NCBI RefSeq assembly: GCF_010550675.1 | Contig: NZ_JAAGOA010000011.1 | Coordinates: forward strand, 165,370-229,369 | Source of the DNA: Phytoactinopolyspora halotolerans | GTDB lineage: Bacteria > Actinomycetota > Actinomycetes > Jiangellales > Jiangellaceae | Direction: 5' to 3' | DNA length: 64,000 nt | Part shown: piece by piece, positions 61,254 through 64,000 of the stretch | Position numbering within the stretch: position 1 is the first letter of the stretch | Layout: every line of letters starts with the position of its first letter | The notes under the pieces: generated by a model | What the model was told of the DNA's origin: nothing | What the model saw: only the letters and a program-made list of their open reading frames with translations | The model's database searches: none | Position numbers and translations under genes: made by a program

Positions 61254-61891
61254 CCGCGATGCGTGCCTGGTTGGCGAGGCCCGCGATCGAGGTGGCACCG
61301 GAGCTGCTCGGGTGCGTGCTCAGGCGTGAGAGCGACGACGGTGTGGTGGCCGTGCGGCTGACCGAGGTCGAGGCGTATATGGGCAGTGACGATCCGGGAT
61401 CTCACGCGTATCGCGGACGCACCCCGCGCAACGAGGTGATGTTCGGTGCGGCAGGGCATCTGTATGTCTACTTCACGTACGGCATGCATTTCTGTGCGAA
61501 CGTCGTCTGTGGCGAGTTCGGGACGGCCACGGCGGTTCTGCTGCGAGCCGGAGAGGTGATCGAGGGTGCGGAGATCGCTCAGCGCCGACGGCCGGCGGCT
61601 CGGTCGCCGCACGACCTAGCCCGAGGGCCGGCCAGGCTGACCACGTCGTTGGGCATCGCGCGCGAGCACAACGGTGTCGACCTGGTGGGCGAGGCGAACG
61701 AGCTGACGTTGCGGCGCTGCGCCGAGTCCGCGGAGCTGGCCGGGCGGATCGCGACCGGACCCCGGGTCGGTGTCGCCGGTCCCGGCGGGGACGGAACGCA
61801 CTATCCCTGGCGCTACTGGATCGAGGGAGATCCGACCGTCTCGGTGTATCGGGCGCACAAGCCGCGTCGACATCGGCGCGCCGCGCAGTGA
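61250..61891 (+). CDS. mpg: DNA-3-methyladenine glycosylase (AAG/MPG family)
   Basis: A 213-residue glycosylase of the mammalian AAG fold that removes alkylated purines. VRLTEVEAYMGSDDPGSHAY holds the catalytic Glu, and YVYFTYGMHFCANVVCG the intercalating Tyr region; LARGPARLTTSLGI is typical. GTG 61250 is chosen for the GGAG site five bases upstream; in-frame GTG 61217 and ATG 61232 are alternatives. In many actinobacteria this gene stands between argH and tyrS, as here. Confidence 0.9.
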   Translation: MTAMRAWLARPAIEVAPELLGCVLRRESDDGVVAVRLTEVEAYMGSDDPGSHAYRGRTPRNEVMFGAAGHLYVYFTYGMHFCANVVCGEFGTATAVLLRAGEVIEGAEIAQRRRPAARSPHDLARGPARLTTSLGIAREHNGVDLVGEANELTLRRCAESAELAGRIATGPRVGVAGPGGDGTHYPWRYWIEGDPTVSVYRAHKPRRHRRAAQ

Positions 61892-62059
61892 GGTGAAGTG
61901 AGGTGACCTGGGCCGAGGCCGGGACCGATACCGGTGTGCGTCGGCGTGCAAGATGCGGGATCATTGAGGCGACTCGCCCGGTAAGGACGCCGAGCGGCGC
62001 CCGGAGCGTACGCGGACGCCGTCGACGTGACCGTGATCTTCGAAGGAGACATGAACACT

Positions 62060-63337
62060 GTGACCGACATCATCGACGAGCTGCATTGGCGAGGGTTGAT
62101 CGCCCTGTCGACCGATGAGCAGGCGTTGCGCGCCGCTCTGGCGGCTGGTCCGGTCACGTATTACTGCGGCTTCGATCCCACGGCTCCCAGTCTGCACATG
62201 GGCAACTTGGTGCAGCTGCTGACCATGCGCCGGCTGCAGGACGCCGGGCACCGGCCGCTGGCGCTTGTCGGCGGTGCGACGGGCCTGATCGGCGACCCGA
62301 AGATGACCGGAGAGCGCACCCTGAACGCACCGGACATCGTCGCCGGCTGGGTGGAGCGGATTCGGCGGCAGATCGAGCCGCTGCTGGACTTCTCCGGCCC
62401 CAACGCCGCCACGATGGTGAACAACCTCGATTGGACTGCGGGTCTGTCGGCGATCGACTTCCTGCGCGACATCGGCAAGCACTTCCGGGTCGGGCGGATG
62501 CTCAGCAAGGAGTCGGTGAGCGCGCGCTTGAACAGCGAGCAGGGCATCAGCTTCACCGAGTTCAGCTACCAGATCCTGCAGGGGATGGACTTCCTGGAGC
62601 TCAAGCGCCGGTACGGGTGCATCCTGCAGACCGGTGGCAGCGACCAGTGGGGGAACCTGACCAGCGGCGTCGACCTGATTCACCGGGTCGAGCAGGAGTC
62701 GGTGCATGCATTGGCGACGCCTCTGATCACGAAGGCCGACGGGACCAAGTTCGGCAAGACCGAAGGCGGCACCGTGTGGCTGGACCCGGAGATGACCAGC
62801 CCGTACGCGTTCTTCCAGTTCTGGCTGAACAGCGACGACCGGGATGTCATCAACTACCTCAAGGTGTTCACCTTCCGCACTGCGGACGAGATCGGCGAGC
62901 TGGAGAAGGAGCTGGCTGAGCGGCCGGCCGCCCGTACCGCGCAACGTGCGCTCGCGCGTGACGTGACGACCTTGGTGCATGGCGCGGAGGAGACCGAGCG
63001 GGTGGAGGCTGCCGCGCAGGCCTTGTTCGGCTTCGGGACGTTGCAGGACCTGGATGCGCGCACGCTTGGCGCGGCGCTGGCGGAGACCGGTGCGCCGCGG
63101 GTCGAGACCGGTGACGAGCTGCCGACCTACGTCGAGCTCTTCGTGCAGTCGGGCCTCGTGCCGTCCCGGTCGGCAGCGCGCCGAGCCCTGGCCGAGGGGG
63201 GCGCGTACGTCAACAACACGCGTCTGGATCCGGGTACGGATCCGGAGGCCCGCCCGAGCCATGACGATCTGTTGCACGGGCGCTGGCTGGTGTTGCGTCG
63301 CGGTAAGCGGACCGTCGGCGGGGTAGAGCTGGCCTGA
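62060..63337 (+). CDS. tyrS: Tyrosyl-tRNA synthetase
   Basis: A 425-residue class I synthetase. The HIGH-type motif is PSLHMGN, the KMSKS-type motif is KFGKT, and a C-terminal S4 RNA-binding domain follows ([18 protein letters not shown]). Start is GTG 62060 ([12 protein letters not shown]) by analogy with homologs; an ATG at 62051 lies only two bases from GAAGGAG, while the GTG is 11 bases from it. No T-box is visible upstream. The rRNA operon promoters follow. Confidence 0.95.
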   Translation: MTDIIDELHWRGLIALSTDEQALRAALAAGPVTYYCGFDPTAPSLHMGNLVQLLTMRRLQDAGHRPLALVGGATGLIGDPKMTGERTLNAPDIVAGWVERIRRQIEPLLDFSGPNAATMVNNLDWTAGLSAIDFLRDIGKHFRVGRMLSKESVSARLNSEQGISFTEFSYQILQGMDFLELKRRYGCILQTGGSDQWGNLTSGVDLIHRVEQESVHALATPLITKADGTKFGKTEGGTVWLDPEMTSPYAFFQFWLNSDDRDVINYLKVFTFRTADEIGELEKELAERPAARTAQRALARDVTTLVHGAEETERVEAAAQALFGFGTLQDLDARTLGAALAETGAPRVETGDELPTYVELFVQSGLVPSRSAARRALAEGGAYVNNTRLDPGTDPEARPSHDDLLHGRWLVLRRGKRTVGGVELA

Positions 63338-63379
63338 CCTGCCGTTTTGTGGGCGTGGTCGGCGTCACACAGGTTCCAT

Positions 63380-63409
63380 TTGACGCCGGCCCCGCCAAGG
63401 TCGTAAGTT
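63380..63409 (+). promoter_or_regulatory. rRNA operon promoter 1
   Basis: TTGACG (63380-63385), an 18-bp spacer and TAAGTT (63404-63409). The same layout recurs at 63692-63721, as expected for tandem rrn promoters. It begins 43 bases after tyrS. Confidence 0.65.
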
Positions 63410-63615
63410 CTATCAGGCCTGCGGGGAGCGGGACGCCGGGAACGGCGGCCGGCCCGGAGGAACCAGCCTCATCAACCCACTCCTGGATGTACGCGTGTCG
63501 TGCTTCCAGCGGATGGGCGACGGGGCAGCCACGTGCGAATCGCATCTCGCATCTTCGCGCCAGCCGAGCAGGAGACTGACTTCGCGGTGCAAGACCGGGA
63601 TCCGGCCGAACGTGG

Positions 63616-63621
63616 TAAGCT
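63616..63621 (+). promoter_or_regulatory. Possible additional rrn -10 element
   Basis: TAAGCT at 63616-63621 is identical to the -10 at 63716 and exactly 100 bases before it, but lacks a good -35 at 18 bp. It may be a weaker or activator-dependent promoter. Confidence 0.35.
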
Positions 63622-63691
63622 AGTGGAGTTGCCCCAGAGAGGTTCAGCCTCGCTGATGCTGCTCGGCGGCGGATCGGATGAGAGTCCGGAT

Positions 63692-63721
63692 TTGACGCGG
63701 AGAGCAGGGGAAACATAAGCT
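63692..63721 (+). promoter_or_regulatory. rRNA operon promoter 2
   Basis: TTGACG (63692-63697), 18-bp spacer, TAAGCT (63716-63721). It matches promoter 1 in both hexamers and spacing, and is followed by the 16S leader. Confidence 0.75.
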
Positions 63722-64000
63722 AGAAGCAGAAAGCGAACGCCCCGGTGCGGGATCTGGGAACGGGTCTTGTGTGGTGTGCGTCCGATTCTTGAGAACTCAA
63801 CAGTGTGCCAATTGTTTTGTTGATGCCAATTGTTTGGTGTCCCTGGCCTGCAGTGCCTGGTTTGGGTGTTGTGGGTGTTTGGGATTTCTTTGGTAGAGCG
63901 GCATGGTTTTGGCGGGTGGCGTGCTCATCGTTGTGGTGGGTGTGTTGCTTGTTGGGATTGTGTTGTTTTGCTGGGATTGTTTCTTTTTTGATGTGGTGAT
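63722..64000 (+). ncRNA. Leader of the rRNA operon (pre-16S, cut by the window end)
   Basis: The palindrome TTGAGAACTCAA (63789-63800) continuing CAGTGTGCCAA is a conserved antitermination/processing sequence of actinobacterial rrn leaders. After it comes a direct repeat of CCAATTGTTT and about 170 bases extremely rich in G and T with few A or C, which ends at the window edge. No 16S sequence is seen yet. An open frame at 63805-63999 is a by-product of this composition. Confidence 0.75.

Noticed and set aside
61892..62059. T-box riboswitch upstream of tyrS
   Set aside because: No AGGGTGG-type T-box core and no specifier stem could be found; the same holds for the pheS leader.
63805..63999. 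Open frame in the G/T-rich end of the window
   Set aside because: It lies in the rRNA leader; its Trp/Leu/Val/Gly content simply reflects the G/T bias.

Overview
The window is about 70% GC chromosomal DNA from an actinomycete. The evidence is the GC-rich codon use, many TAnnnT -10 hexamers a few bases from start codons (leaderless genes), two F420-type enzymes, a class II DAHP synthase, a PASTA-domain Ser/Thr kinase, and the order infC-rpmI-rplT, pheS-pheT, argCJBDFRGH and tyrS followed by an rRNA leader. A lineage near Jiangellales or Propionibacteriales is a guess from gene content only. I see no insertion sequence, prophage or CRISPR array.

Layout. 1-6.4 kb: 3' end of a penicillin-binding protein, PPi-dependent phosphofructokinase, class II DAHP synthase, BBE-type flavoprotein. 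6.5-11 kb: small membrane protein, LuxR-type regulator, a tryptophanyl-tRNA synthetase preceded by a Trp-codon leader peptide with competing hairpins, a DUF2461 protein. 11-17 kb: Phd/PIN toxin-antitoxin pair with a shortened toxin, DUF2182/DUF1326 pair, threonine aldolase, divergent LysR/MFS pair. 17-25.4 kb: VWA/MoxR-AAA pair, a second (class I) DAHP synthase, endonuclease IV, PASTA kinase, SseB-like protein. 25.5-28.5 kb: DUF1844, then infC-rpmI-rplT with a leader terminator and an AUC start for infC, then a SpoU methyltransferase. 28.5-38.2 kb: F420 oxidoreductase, large secreted subtilase, pheST, polysaccharide deacetylase lipoprotein, SDR. 38.3-45 kb: sugar-binding lipoprotein under a LacI-type operator, then a transporter / serine hydrolase / N-acyl-D-amino-acid deacylase operon, and an APH-type kinase. 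45-54.4 kb: the complete arginine operon. 54.5-63.3 kb: PhoD phosphatase, duplicated membrane protein, two methyltransferases, a DinB2-like polymerase, a deazaflavin enzyme, 3-methyladenine glycosylase, tyrS. 63.4-64 kb: rRNA promoters and the 16S leader; the 16S gene itself lies beyond the window.

How it fits together. Most of the window is core metabolism and translation: arginine biosynthesis with its own repressor, two entries to the shikimate pathway, three aminoacyl-tRNA synthetases, and ribosomal genes. The most informative details are regulatory. There is a textbook-like ribosome-mediated attenuator before trpS, a terminator plus non-canonical AUC start at infC, and small open frames coupled by ATGA/GTGA overlaps to argB, argF and the glycosylase gene. 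Several very long, nearly perfect inverted repeats sit between converging genes; two of them share sequence, which points to a dispersed repeat family.
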